The notes beneath the pieces are model-generated. The model searched no databases and had not been told where the DNA came from. It saw nothing but the letters and a program-made list of their open reading frames with translations. A stretch of 64,000 nucleotides of DNA from Rhodocyclaceae bacterium (GTDB lineage: Bacteria; Pseudomonadota; Gammaproteobacteria; Burkholderiales; Rhodocyclaceae): assembly GCA_019455325.1 (NCBI GenBank), contig JACFMQ010000001.1, forward strand, positions 631,071-695,070, read 5' to 3'. Positions 34,489-42,577 of the stretch are shown here, piece after piece. Positions within the stretch are counted from its first letter, which is position 1; each line of letters opens with the position of its first letter. Both the position numbers and the translations under genes were made by a program.

Positions 34489-35469
34489 TCACTCCCTCCC
34501 AAATACATGAGGATCGGTTTTCCGGGGCGTGTATTGCCGCGGCGGAAAACCGAACTTGCGCTTGAACGCCGTCGAGAAACTGGACGGGTGGCTGAAACCG
34601 ACGGCATAGGCCGCCTCGGAGACCGTCCATCGTCCGCTGTTCAATGCCTGGTACGCCGACTCCAGACGGCGATCGCGCAGGAATTCGAAGACGGTCTTGC
34701 CATAGGCGCGCGGGAAGTGGTGTTTCAGCGTGCTGAGGCCGACGCCGGCCTCGCCGGCGAGTGACGCGAGGCTGTAGTCCGCGAACGGGTCAGCTTCGAT
34801 GATTTCACGCACGCGCGTCATCCGTATCCGATCGCGCACGGAAAGCCCGGTTCGCATGCCGCAGGCCTGCCCGGCGTGCGAGATCAGGGTCAGGGCGCAG
34901 CCTTCCGCCATCAATTTGCGCAGCGGGCCGGTCAGCGCCGGAGAAAACAGTCCTTCGGCGATCTGCGGCAGCCCCGGCGGCAGCTCGAACGGCTGAACCC
35001 GCAGGCTGGCGGAACCGGCCTGCGGTACCGGCACCTGCGCCGCCTCCAGCCATTCGGGGGTTCCCCGGATCGACAGCATACGCCCGCCTTTGCCGCTCTG
35101 GACCAGGCCGGACATGCTGACCGGGTCGCGCATGTGCATGGCGATGCAACGGCCGGTTTCCAGGGAAATCCGGGTCCGCGCCGAGAAGATGCCTTCGACC
35201 GCGCCGCGCAGGCATACGCCCAGCGTCAGCCCGGCGGGAAATACCGCCTCCGCCCGCACCGTGCAATCGGCCTGCGCATCGGCCGCCACGATCAACAGGC
35301 CGTTCCCCAGGTCGCAATGCTCCAGGACGCCATGCACCACCGCGTCGTTCGATGCGGACGCCTCGCCGCCGTAATGGCCGGCGTAAGCGTAGCCGCAGCG
35401 GCTGGCGAGCGCGGCGATGTCGCAGGACGACAGGCGTCTGGCGCAAGCGGTTCCATGGTCGGGGCGCAT
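34489..35469 (-). CDS. AraC-family regulator of siderophore uptake (PchR-like)
   Basis: A 326-residue activator. The N-terminal part is a PchR-like ligand-sensing region; the C-terminal about 100 residues hold two helix-turn-helix motifs (DYSLASLAGEAGVGLSTLKHHFPRAYG and WTVSEAAYAVGFSHPSSFSTAFKRKFGFPPRQY). The ATG at 35469 fits the family start better than upstream in-frame codons that run into the divergent promoter. It is divergent from a TonB-dependent receptor and two ABC half-transporters, the arrangement known for PchR/YbtA-type regulators that respond to a ferri-siderophore. Confidence 0.88.
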   Translation of the reverse strand: MRPDHGTACARRLSSCDIAALASRCGYAYAGHYGGEASASNDAVVHGVLEHCDLGNGLLIVAADAQADCTVRAEAVFPAGLTLGVCLRGAVEGIFSARTRISLETGRCIAMHMRDPVSMSGLVQSGKGGRMLSIRGTPEWLEAAQVPVPQAGSASLRVQPFELPPGLPQIAEGLFSPALTGPLRKLMAEGCALTLISHAGQACGMRTGLSVRDRIRMTRVREIIEADPFADYSLASLAGEAGVGLSTLKHHFPRAYGKTVFEFLRDRRLESAYQALNSGRWTVSEAAYAVGFSHPSSFSTAFKRKFGFPPRQYTPRKTDPHVFGRE

Positions 35470-35583
35470 AGGTGTCTCGAAGCTTTCAGGCGGTCGTTCG
35501 GCGGGCGGGAAGGCATTCGGCTTTTCGACTAAGTAATTCGGCCGTGCGCCAAAGCCCCCCGCCAGGGTGGCTGATATCTTATT

Positions 35584-35602
35584 TCCGAGAATGATTCTTA
35601 AC
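35584..35602 (+). promoter_or_regulatory. Fur-box-like site upstream of the TonB receptor
   Basis: TTCCGAGAATGATTCTTAAC has the inverted repeat AGAAT-G-ATTCT at 35588-35598, similar in core and size to the site before fbpA. It lies about 30 bp before the receptor ATG in the divergent region with the AraC gene, suiting iron-dependent repression. Confidence 0.55.
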
Positions 35603-35629
35603 AACTGTCTGCATTCCTGGAGAATCGAT

Positions 35630-37690
35630 ATGCCGAAGCCTTCTCTTGGCCGACCGACCCTGCCGGCGGTCATCCTGTCCTGCACGCTCGTTCAGGCCGC
35701 GCTGGCGCAGGACGCGCTGTTGCCGCCGGTGACGGTGACCGCGCAGAAACGCGCGACCAGCGTAGACGAGATCATCGGCAGCGCCACCGCCGTTTCCGGC
35801 GACGCCGTGGAGCGCTACCGCATGACGGACACGAAGGATCTGTTTTCCTCCGTTCCCGGCCTGCAGATGCAGGAATACGGCGGCTTTCCCGCGCAGACGA
35901 CGGTCATGCTGCGCGGCATCGGCGCCGATCGCCCGGAGCTGGAGGGCGCGGTGCAGATCAACCAGGACGGCGCCGCCATGCCGACGGCCGAGATGGCCAA
36001 CTTCTTCCTGTTCGACGTCGAGCGCGCAGAAATCCTGCGCGGTCCGCAGTCGACGCTTTACGGCCGCAGCGCGGAAGGCGGGGTGGTGAACCTCGTCAGC
36101 CGCCGGCCGACCGAGACATTCGAGGGCCGGGCCGCGCTCGGCGTCAACGATTTCGGCGGCCGCTCGGCCGAAATGGCCCTGTCGGGCAGCATCGTGCCCG
36201 ACCGCCTGCGCAGCCGCCTCGCCTTCATCAGCTCCGACGAGGACGGCGAGCGGGACAATCCGGCCACGGGGAAATCGCTGAACGGCCGCACGGTGAAGGC
36301 AGCTCGCCTGATCAACTCGCTCAAGCTCACCGACCGCCTGAACGCCGAGCTGCTGCTTCAGGGCGGCGAACTCAGGCATCGGGCGATGGCCGGCTATTTC
36401 TTCGTCGGCGGCCGGCCGGTGCTGAACGCCAGCAGCGATCCCTACGACACGGAAACGAAGGCCAACAACGGCGTCCTGACCGTCAACTGGGACGGCGGCG
36501 ACTTCTCCCTGATCAGCCTGACGACGCGGGCGTCGGCCGATTCGACCGGCCAGGGCATGGCGCCTTTCATCACTGGCACGCACCAGTACAACCGCCGTGA
36601 ATACGACGGCTGGACGCAGGAAGTGCGCCTGGCATCCAAGGGCAGGCGCACGCTGGACTGGCTGGCCGGGATTTACTACGCATCCGGGGATCGGGGCGAA
36701 ACCCTGCGCGCCCAGACCGCTTACGGAAGGATGAACTTCCACACCGACCAGGACAAGAAAACCACGGCGGTCTTCGGCGACCTGACGTGGAATCTCGGCG
36801 ACGCCTTCCGGCTGAGCGCCGGCGCGCGGCTGGCGCGCGATACGACCCGGATCTCGGGCAACGACAGCATGCTGGTCTTCTCCCAGTCCTATCGGGGAGA
36901 GCGCAGCGACACCACCCTCTCTCCGAAGATCGGCGCTGCCTACGATTTCACGCCGAACCATACGGCCTATGGGCTGGTTTCGCACGGCTACAAGGCGGGC
37001 AGCTTCAACACGATCAACACCTTCAGCCCGCTGGCGCCGTCTACGAACGCCGATGCTTACGAATACGGCCGGGAAACGGTCATCAACTACGAAATCGGCA
37101 GCAAGTATCGCCTGCCCGACCGGCGCCTGACGGTGAACACCGCCCTTTACTACATGGACTGGCGGGACAAGCAGGTCTACAACCTGGACGCCGCGACCTT
37201 CGCCGTGGTCACGAGCAACGCCGGACGCGCGTCTTCCTACGGGCTCGAACTCGATGCGCAATGGCAGGCGACGCCCTCGCTGAGCCTCAGAGGCGGTTTG
37301 GCGCTGGGCAACTCGCGCTACGACCGCTATACCGACCCCAACGGCGTCGAGTACGACGGCAAGCAGATGGAGTATTTCTCCAGGCTGTCCGCACTGCTGG
37401 CGGTCGACTGGCAGCCGCCCGGCTTCGACAGGCGCCTGAGTCTGAGCGGCAGCGCGCGCTATCGCAGCCGCCATTATTTCGACATGGCCAATACGCAAGA
37501 CCAAGGCGGACTGGTCCTGGTGGACGCCTTCGTCAATTACGACTTCGATCGTTTCCGCGTCAGCCTGTGGAGCAAGAATCTCTTCGACCGGGATTACGTG
37601 ACCTACAAGGTGCGGGTCGGCTCCGGCGCGCCGACGGGAACGATCGGCGCCGGCCGGCAGATCGGCCTGAGCCTGAGCGCCGATTTCTGA
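35630..37690 (+). CDS. TonB-dependent siderophore receptor
   Basis: Outer-membrane gated barrel of 686 residues for a ferric siderophore. A signal peptide ends near residue 26 (VQAALA), a TonB-box-like LPPVTVTAQ follows at 31-39, then the plug domain (VMLRGIGADRPELEG, FFLFDVERAEILRGPQSTLYG, SAEGGVVNLVSRRP) and a 22-strand barrel ending in the terminal-Phe motif IGLSLSADF. The ATG at 35630 with an upstream GGAG is preferred to earlier start codons. It heads an operon with two ABC half-transporters. The substrate cannot be read from sequence; a FyuA/FptA-like phenolate siderophore is a guess from the context. Confidence 0.9.
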   Translation: MPKPSLGRPTLPAVILSCTLVQAALAQDALLPPVTVTAQKRATSVDEIIGSATAVSGDAVERYRMTDTKDLFSSVPGLQMQEYGGFPAQTTVMLRGIGADRPELEGAVQINQDGAAMPTAEMANFFLFDVERAEILRGPQSTLYGRSAEGGVVNLVSRRPTETFEGRAALGVNDFGGRSAEMALSGSIVPDRLRSRLAFISSDEDGERDNPATGKSLNGRTVKAARLINSLKLTDRLNAELLLQGGELRHRAMAGYFFVGGRPVLNASSDPYDTETKANNGVLTVNWDGGDFSLISLTTRASADSTGQGMAPFITGTHQYNRREYDGWTQEVRLASKGRRTLDWLAGIYYASGDRGETLRAQTAYGRMNFHTDQDKKTTAVFGDLTWNLGDAFRLSAGARLARDTTRISGNDSMLVFSQSYRGERSDTTLSPKIGAAYDFTPNHTAYGLVSHGYKAGSFNTINTFSPLAPSTNADAYEYGRETVINYEIGSKYRLPDRRLTVNTALYYMDWRDKQVYNLDAATFAVVTSNAGRASSYGLELDAQWQATPSLSLRGGLALGNSRYDRYTDPNGVEYDGKQMEYFSRLSALLAVDWQPPGFDRRLSLSGSARYRSRHYFDMANTQDQGGLVLVDAFVNYDFDRFRVSLWSKNLFDRDYVTYKVRVGSGAPTGTIGAGRQIGLSLSADF

Positions 37691-37695
37691 GCGGC

Positions 37696-39459
37696 ATGCA
37701 GAAGCACGCATCGCCCGGCCCATTCCACGCCGCGCTGCGGATGGCCTGGGCGACCTCACCCGGCATGACGCTCGCCGTGCTCGCCGGGGGCGGCACGCTC
37801 GCCGCCCTTTCCCTGGCGCCTTACCTGCTGCTGCACGACATGGCGGCGGCCGCGCTGGCCCCGGCGCCGCAACCGGAGGCCGTCCGGCGGGCGATCGCCG
37901 GCCTGGCGGCCGTGCTGCTGCTGCGCCAGATCGGCATGGCCGTCACCTTCCGTCTGTCGCACCGGCTCGCCTATGGCGGGCAGGCCGCCCTGCGCGCCCG
38001 CATGATAGAAAAACTGGCCCAGGTGCCGCTCGGCTATTTCGACCATCGCAACGCGCAATCGGTACGCTCGGCCGTGATCGACGACGTGGATGCGCTGGAG
38101 GACGGCGTCGCCCACCTGCTGCCGCGAACCGTCGCTGCCCTCGCCGGCGTCGTTCTCGTGCTGGCGGCGATGGCGGCGCGCGACTGGCGGCTGGCGCTCG
38201 CCGCCCTCCTGCCGGCCATCGTCGGCATGCTGCTGATGGTCGCGGTGCTGGCCGGCGCGCGCCAGACCGTCGGGCGCTACATGGCGCTGGTCCGCTCGCT
38301 GGCGGTGCAGACCGACGACCTCGTGCGCGGCATGGCCACGGTGCGCATCTATGCCGCGGCCGGCAGAATGGTCGCCCGCCTCGAAGCCGGCTTTGCCGGC
38401 ATCGTCGCGCTGGCCGAGGAATGGATGCGGCGCATGAGCGTACCGGCCGCGGCGATTCCGGTGCTGGCCGGCGCCGCGCCGATCGCCGTCCTGGCCGCGT
38501 GGATCTGGCTGCACGCGAAGGGACAGAGCCGGATCGAGGATCTGCTGTTCTTCGTCCTGTGCGGCCTGGCCTTCGCCGGCATCCTGAAGACGATCTACGA
38601 CCTGCAGTATCGCGGCGGACAGTTGCGCGGCGCGCAGAAACGCATCGACGACCTCCTGGGCGCCGGGGAACTGCAGGCGCCGCGGCAGGCAAGCCGTCTG
38701 CCGCGCGATGCCGGACTGTGTTTCTCCGGCGTCGTCCTGTCCCACGGCGAGCGACAGGCCCTGCGCGGGATCGATCTGACCGTCGCCCCGGGAGAGCGCG
38801 TCGCCCTGGTCGGCCCCTCCGGCGCGGGAAAATCCTCGCTGGCGCGTCTGGCCGTGCGCGCCATGGACCCCGATGCCGGCCGCGTGACGGTCGGCGGCGT
38901 GGATCTGCGCGAACTGCCCGCTGAAGCGCTGGCCGCCTCCGTCGGCTGCATTTTTCAGGAAAGCCATCTGTTCGCGGACACGGTGGCCTCCAACCTCCGC
39001 ATCGGCGACCCGGCCGCCGACATGGAAACGGTCGTCGCCGCCGCGCGCGCCGCCAATGTGCACGAGGCCATCATGGCCTTGCCCACCGGCTACGACACGG
39101 TCCTCGACGGCGGCATCCGGCTGTCGGGCGGGGAGACGCAGCGGCTGGCGCTGGCCCGGCTGTTCCTGCGCAAGGCCCCGATCCTGATCCTCGACGAGGC
39201 CACCGCCCACGCCGACCCGGAAAACGAAATCCTGCTGCAGCAGGCGATCGGCCGGCTAAGCGCCGGCAAGACCCTGCTCGTCGTCGCGCACCGCCTGTCC
39301 TCGATCGTCGACTTCGACCGCATCGTCGTCCTGCAGGATGGCCTCATCGCCGGCCAGGGCCGCCACCCGGAGCTGCTCGCGGCCTGCCCGCTGTACGCGC
39401 GGATGTGGGCGGCCCATCTGGGGCGCGCGGATTTCTTCTACAGCACGCGGACCGCATGA
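37696..39459 (+). CDS. ABC half-transporter, YbtP/IrtA-like siderophore importer subunit
   Basis: Inner-membrane protein of 587 residues with an exporter-type six-helix membrane domain (about 15-310) fused to an ATPase. ATPase motifs: Walker A GPSGAGKSS, signature LSGGETQRLALAR, Walker B ILILDEATAHAD and switch His in VVAHRLSS. It overlaps the next half-transporter by 4 bp, so the two likely form a heterodimer. In Yersinia YbtPQ and mycobacterial IrtAB this exporter fold imports ferri-siderophores, which fits the TonB receptor and regulator next door. Export of a siderophore is the main alternative. No siderophore-interacting reductase domain is fused. Confidence 0.88.
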   Translation: MQKHASPGPFHAALRMAWATSPGMTLAVLAGGGTLAALSLAPYLLLHDMAAAALAPAPQPEAVRRAIAGLAAVLLLRQIGMAVTFRLSHRLAYGGQAALRARMIEKLAQVPLGYFDHRNAQSVRSAVIDDVDALEDGVAHLLPRTVAALAGVVLVLAAMAARDWRLALAALLPAIVGMLLMVAVLAGARQTVGRYMALVRSLAVQTDDLVRGMATVRIYAAAGRMVARLEAGFAGIVALAEEWMRRMSVPAAAIPVLAGAAPIAVLAAWIWLHAKGQSRIEDLLFFVLCGLAFAGILKTIYDLQYRGGQLRGAQKRIDDLLGAGELQAPRQASRLPRDAGLCFSGVVLSHGERQALRGIDLTVAPGERVALVGPSGAGKSSLARLAVRAMDPDAGRVTVGGVDLRELPAEALAASVGCIFQESHLFADTVASNLRIGDPAADMETVVAAARAANVHEAIMALPTGYDTVLDGGIRLSGGETQRLALARLFLRKAPILILDEATAHADPENEILLQQAIGRLSAGKTLLVVAHRLSSIVDFDRIVVLQDGLIAGQGRHPELLAACPLYARMWAAHLGRADFFYSTRTA

Positions 39460-41231
39460 GACTCTGGCCGCGCATCCGCCGTTTCCTTCCCGACGCCTTC
39501 GACGGCGACCTGCGGCGCGCCGCCGTTCTCGGCGCCATCGACGTCGCCCTGAGCTGCGCCCCGGTCGGGCTGATCGTTCTGACCCTGTACGCGGCGACCG
39601 GAACGATCGCACTGCCGGACCTGGCGATCATTGCCTGGCTGTGCCCGCCGCTGGTCGCGGCGACGCTGCTCGTGGCGCGCGCCGCAGCGCTGGCGCAGCA
39701 CCGCATCGCGTTCGGCCTGGGACACGCCCTGCGCCGGGCCATCGTGGAAAAATGCCGGCGCCTGCCGCTCGCCCGGCTGCGGAAACTGGGCAGCGGCACC
39801 GTGACCGCGCTGCTGAACGAGGAGATTCGCTGGATCGAGGGCTACGCCATGCAGGTGGTCGGTCACGCTGCGGCCGATTTCGGTGTGCCGGCGGCCCTGA
39901 CCGTGATGCTGGCGATCCTGGACTGGCGGCTGGCATTGGCCGTGATTCTGGCGCAAGGCGCGGCGCTGGCGGTGGCCGCCGCGCTCAAGCGCGTCATCGG
40001 CCGGGTGATCGGGCGCCGTGCCGCGCCGCTCGCGGAGATCGCCGGCCGCCTCGGCGACTTCGCCGACGGCATGCCGGTCCTGCGCAGCTTCGGCCGGGTG
40101 GCGGACAGCCAGCGGCGCATCCGGACGGCGATCGACGACCTGCACGACATCTACCTGCGCTCCCAGCGCAAGGAAATTCCCCTGTTCGCGCTGGCCGGCC
40201 TGTGCCTCGACGCGGGCATGGCGCTGGTCCTGCTGTTCGCGGCCTGGCGGCTGGAAGCCGGCGAGCTGTCGCCGCCCGCCTTCGTCGCGGCCATCCTGCT
40301 GACCCTGCTGATCTTCACACCGGTCCTGCAGCAACTGGGAGGCGCCATCGTCGGCCGCTTCGCCGAAGCCGCCGAGGCCGCCGTCGACCGCTTCATGCGC
40401 GAACCGGAAATCGGCGCATCGACCGCGGCAACGCCCCCCGCCGACAACACCCTGCGCCTGCAAGGCGTCGGCTTCGCCTACGGCGGCGGAGCCGGCCCGG
40501 CGGCGTTGCGCGACATCGACCTGGAAATTCCCGTCGGCGGCGTCACCGCCATCGTCGGACCGAGCGGCGCCGGCAAATCCACCCTGCTCGCCCTGCTGGC
40601 GCGTTTTCACGACCCGGACGCGGGGCGCATCACGCTGGGCGGCACGGATCTGCGCACACTGCCCGAAAGCGACCTGATGGCGCGCTTCGCCATCGTGCTC
40701 CAGGACGAGCACCTGTTCGACGCATCGATCGCCGACAACATCCGCCTCGGCCGGCCGGAAGCCAGCGCCGACGAACTGGAAGCCGCGGCCCGCCTGGCCC
40801 GCTGCCACGACTTCATCCGGAGCTTGCCGCAGGGCTATGCAACGCCGGCCGGAGACCGCGGCAAGGCCCTGTCCGGCGGCGAGCGCCAGCGCACCGCCAT
40901 TGCCCGCGCCATCCTGAAGGATGCGCCCATCGTCCTCTTCGACGAACCGACCTCAGCCGTCGATCCCATCGCCAGCGCGGCCATCCAGTCGGCGCTGAGC
41001 GCGCTGGCGCGCGGCCGCACGCTGGTGGTCGTGGCGCACCATCTGAGCGCGGTGCGTCGCGCGGACCGCATCGTCGTCATGAACCAGGGACGCATCGAGG
41101 CGGTCGGCAGCCATCCGACGCTGCTGCAGGACAGCCCGACCTACGCCCGCCTGTGGGCATGCCACGCGTCGACGCTGGCTTGGCATATCCCGAACGAGGG
41201 CTTCCAGCCGAGGACCGGAATCGCCACATAG
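39456..41231 (+). CDS. ABC half-transporter, YbtQ/IrtB-like siderophore importer subunit
   Basis: Second half of the presumed heterodimer, 591 residues. The membrane domain (about 20-320) is followed by an ATPase with Walker A GPSGAGKSTLL, signature LSGGERQRTAIARAIL, Walker B IVLFDEPTSAVD and switch His in VVAHHLSA. In Walker B the catalytic Glu is present in both halves. The ATG overlaps the previous stop (ATGA). The C-terminal about 25 residues (ACHASTLAWHIPNEGFQPRTG) extend past the usual end. It is the last gene of the receptor operon. Confidence 0.88.
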   Translation: MRLWPRIRRFLPDAFDGDLRRAAVLGAIDVALSCAPVGLIVLTLYAATGTIALPDLAIIAWLCPPLVAATLLVARAAALAQHRIAFGLGHALRRAIVEKCRRLPLARLRKLGSGTVTALLNEEIRWIEGYAMQVVGHAAADFGVPAALTVMLAILDWRLALAVILAQGAALAVAAALKRVIGRVIGRRAAPLAEIAGRLGDFADGMPVLRSFGRVADSQRRIRTAIDDLHDIYLRSQRKEIPLFALAGLCLDAGMALVLLFAAWRLEAGELSPPAFVAAILLTLLIFTPVLQQLGGAIVGRFAEAAEAAVDRFMREPEIGASTAATPPADNTLRLQGVGFAYGGGAGPAALRDIDLEIPVGGVTAIVGPSGAGKSTLLALLARFHDPDAGRITLGGTDLRTLPESDLMARFAIVLQDEHLFDASIADNIRLGRPEASADELEAAARLARCHDFIRSLPQGYATPAGDRGKALSGGERQRTAIARAILKDAPIVLFDEPTSAVDPIASAAIQSALSALARGRTLVVVAHHLSAVRRADRIVVMNQGRIEAVGSHPTLLQDSPTYARLWACHASTLAWHIPNEGFQPRTGIAT

Positions 41232-41266
41232 CCCTCGCGGGCGATCTGGCTGAGAGCGACGACCTT

Positions 41267-41596
41267 TTACTGCACCGCCAGCACCGTGATATGCCCCGCT
41301 CCGGTAGCTCGCGGGCGAATCATGATTTCCACGTCGTGATTCAACGCGGTGAGGAACTCCATCAGGCGCTCGACTGAAAACTGGTCGAGCCGGTAGTTCT
41401 TGAGCGCCGAAACTTTCGGCTGCGGGATGCCGAGCAGTTCGGCGGCTTCGCGCTGCTTGAGCTTGCGCGCCTTGAGCGTTTCATTGACGGCGAGCGCGAG
41501 GTGCGTTTTGGTCTGGCGCTCGGCGGCATCGGGCAGGCCGAGATCGGCGAACACGTTGTGCGTGCCGCGCGTGATGGTCTCTTTCCGGTGGCTCAT
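41267..41596 (-). CDS. XRE-family antitoxin (HigA-like)
   Basis: A 109-residue DNA-binding antitoxin with a central helix-turn-helix: LKQREAAELLGIPQPKVSALKNYRLDQFSVERLMEFL. The N-terminal extension (VFADLGLPDAAERQTKTHLALAV) is typical of HigA2-type antitoxins. It follows the toxin gene with a 4-bp overlap, the toxin-first order of higBA modules. It is expected to repress the shared promoter. Confidence 0.88.
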   Translation of the reverse strand: MSHRKETITRGTHNVFADLGLPDAAERQTKTHLALAVNETLKARKLKQREAAELLGIPQPKVSALKNYRLDQFSVERLMEFLTALNHDVEIMIRPRATGAGHITVLAVQ

Positions 41597-41973
41597 GGCT
41601 TCTCTCCGTTCGCTTCGTAGTCCTCGCGGGCGCGCTTGAGGCGGTCATGCACGAGTTTCACATCCTCTTGCGGCGTCTTGATGCCGGTCTTCGATTTCTT
41701 CTGGAATGCGTGCAGCACATACACCGCGTCGGAAAAACGCACCGTGTAGATGGCGCGATACGTGTCGCCGCGATGATCCTCGACCATTTCCAGCACGCCC
41801 GCGCCTTCGCCCTTCCACGGTTTGGCGTTCGGGTGCTTGCCGCCCAACTGCGCCAGCCCCAGCGCGTAGCCCATCCCGGACTGGACTTCCTTCGGAAAAT
41901 CCAGAAAGTCCTTTTTCGCGGAGCCGACCCAGTGCAGCGGCTTTTCGCGTGCGGTGCTTGGCGGAGTCCGCAT
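41593..41973 (-). CDS. HigB/RelE-like toxin (phage Gp49-type)
   Basis: A 126-residue toxin: KPLHWVGSAKKDFLDFPKEVQSGMGYAL, then GVLEMVEDHRGDTYRAIYTVRFSDAVYVLHAFQKKSKTGIKTP is the diagnostic pattern of Gp49-like HigB ribonucleases. The ATG at 41973 is preferred to the upstream codon at 42015 because family similarity begins there. A -10-like TATATT lies 9 nt before this ATG on the minus strand, with no ribosome-binding site. The gene overlaps the antitoxin by 4 bp. Confidence 0.88.
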   Translation of the reverse strand: MRTPPSTAREKPLHWVGSAKKDFLDFPKEVQSGMGYALGLAQLGGKHPNAKPWKGEGAGVLEMVEDHRGDTYRAIYTVRFSDAVYVLHAFQKKSKTGIKTPQEDVKLVHDRLKRAREDYEANGEKP

Positions 41974-41994
41974 CACGGGGAAAATATACCAGAT

Positions 41995-42008
41995 TTGAGA
42001 TATTTCAA
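41995..42008 (-). promoter_or_regulatory. Operator-like imperfect palindrome before higBA
   Basis: TTGAGATATTTCAA on the plus strand is a near-perfect 14-bp palindrome (one mismatched pair), 22-35 bp upstream of the toxin ATG and overlapping a TTGAAA -35-like hexamer on the minus strand. Probable binding site for the XRE antitoxin. Confidence 0.45.
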
Positions 42009-42081
42009 GAACCAAGCGCCGTTTCGCCAGCGCTGAATTTCGTTACGCAAGCTTGCGTCCTTCATATCCTCTCGCCAGCAG

Positions 42082-42246
42082 CTACAGTTGTAGCTCTTCG
42101 CTGACGTAGTGGCTATTGGGTCTTTCGAGCGTGGCAAAGTCGAGGTGCCCCACCCAGTCTTCGTGCACGAAACCGCGCAGCAAGGCTTCGACCATCGGCA
42201 GGCGGGAGAAGAGCAGATTGTGGCGGCCATCGTAGGGGGTGCGCAT
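42082..42246 (-). pseudogene. Truncated Rpn/YhgA-like transposase-nuclease remnant
   Basis: On the minus strand, ATG at 42246 opens a 54-codon frame reading MRTPYDGRHNLLFSRLPMVE, then ALLRGFVHEDWVGHLDFATL, ERPNSHYVSEELQL, then TAG. This is the N-terminal region of Rpn/YhgA-type putative transposases (PD-(D/E)XK nucleases, normally about 280-330 residues), whose usual text is a 'lFsh..mv..LL.gFv..dWv..lDfstLe...gsYVsddlr' pattern. The frame stops before any catalytic residues. No continuation was found in adjacent sequence, so the gene is broken. It suggests past mobile-element traffic beside the higBA module. Confidence 0.7.
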
Positions 42247-42577
42247 GGCGAAACAATGACAAATGCATTGTTCGTATCATGCCATAGAAAGCTATCGAAC
42301 AGCCGCTCCGCGCCAGAACGAACACCCGAAGACGAACGAACCGCCATCCCGTTACGCCGCCAGCACACTCCTTCACCGACCGCGCCAAGCCCTGACAATT
42401 GCGTCGCAAGGTGCCATGGCTTTCCAGCAGCGTAAACGAACCCCGGCGACGGCGGCTAAACGGCCTCGCCGATCCAGCGGGCGAGCCGTTGCCGGATGCG
42501 GGCAAGGCGAGCATCGTCGATGGTGCCGATCGTGCCCGCCAAGAGCGCGCCGTCGATGCGCCGCTTCTCCCGCCCCC
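42247..42577. other. Intergenic region without recognisable gene
   Basis: About 330 bases between the broken nuclease and the fbpB end. Base composition is less GC-rich than the surrounding genes near 42250-42300 (with AATGCATT at its centre). Open frames on both strands do not resemble known proteins. It may be the remains of an inserted segment together with the higBA genes. Confidence 0.4.

Noticed and set aside
39456-41231. ABC pair considered as a CydDC-type cytochrome assembly exporter
   Set aside because: Neighbouring TonB receptor and AraC regulator and the absence of cydAB favour siderophore transport.
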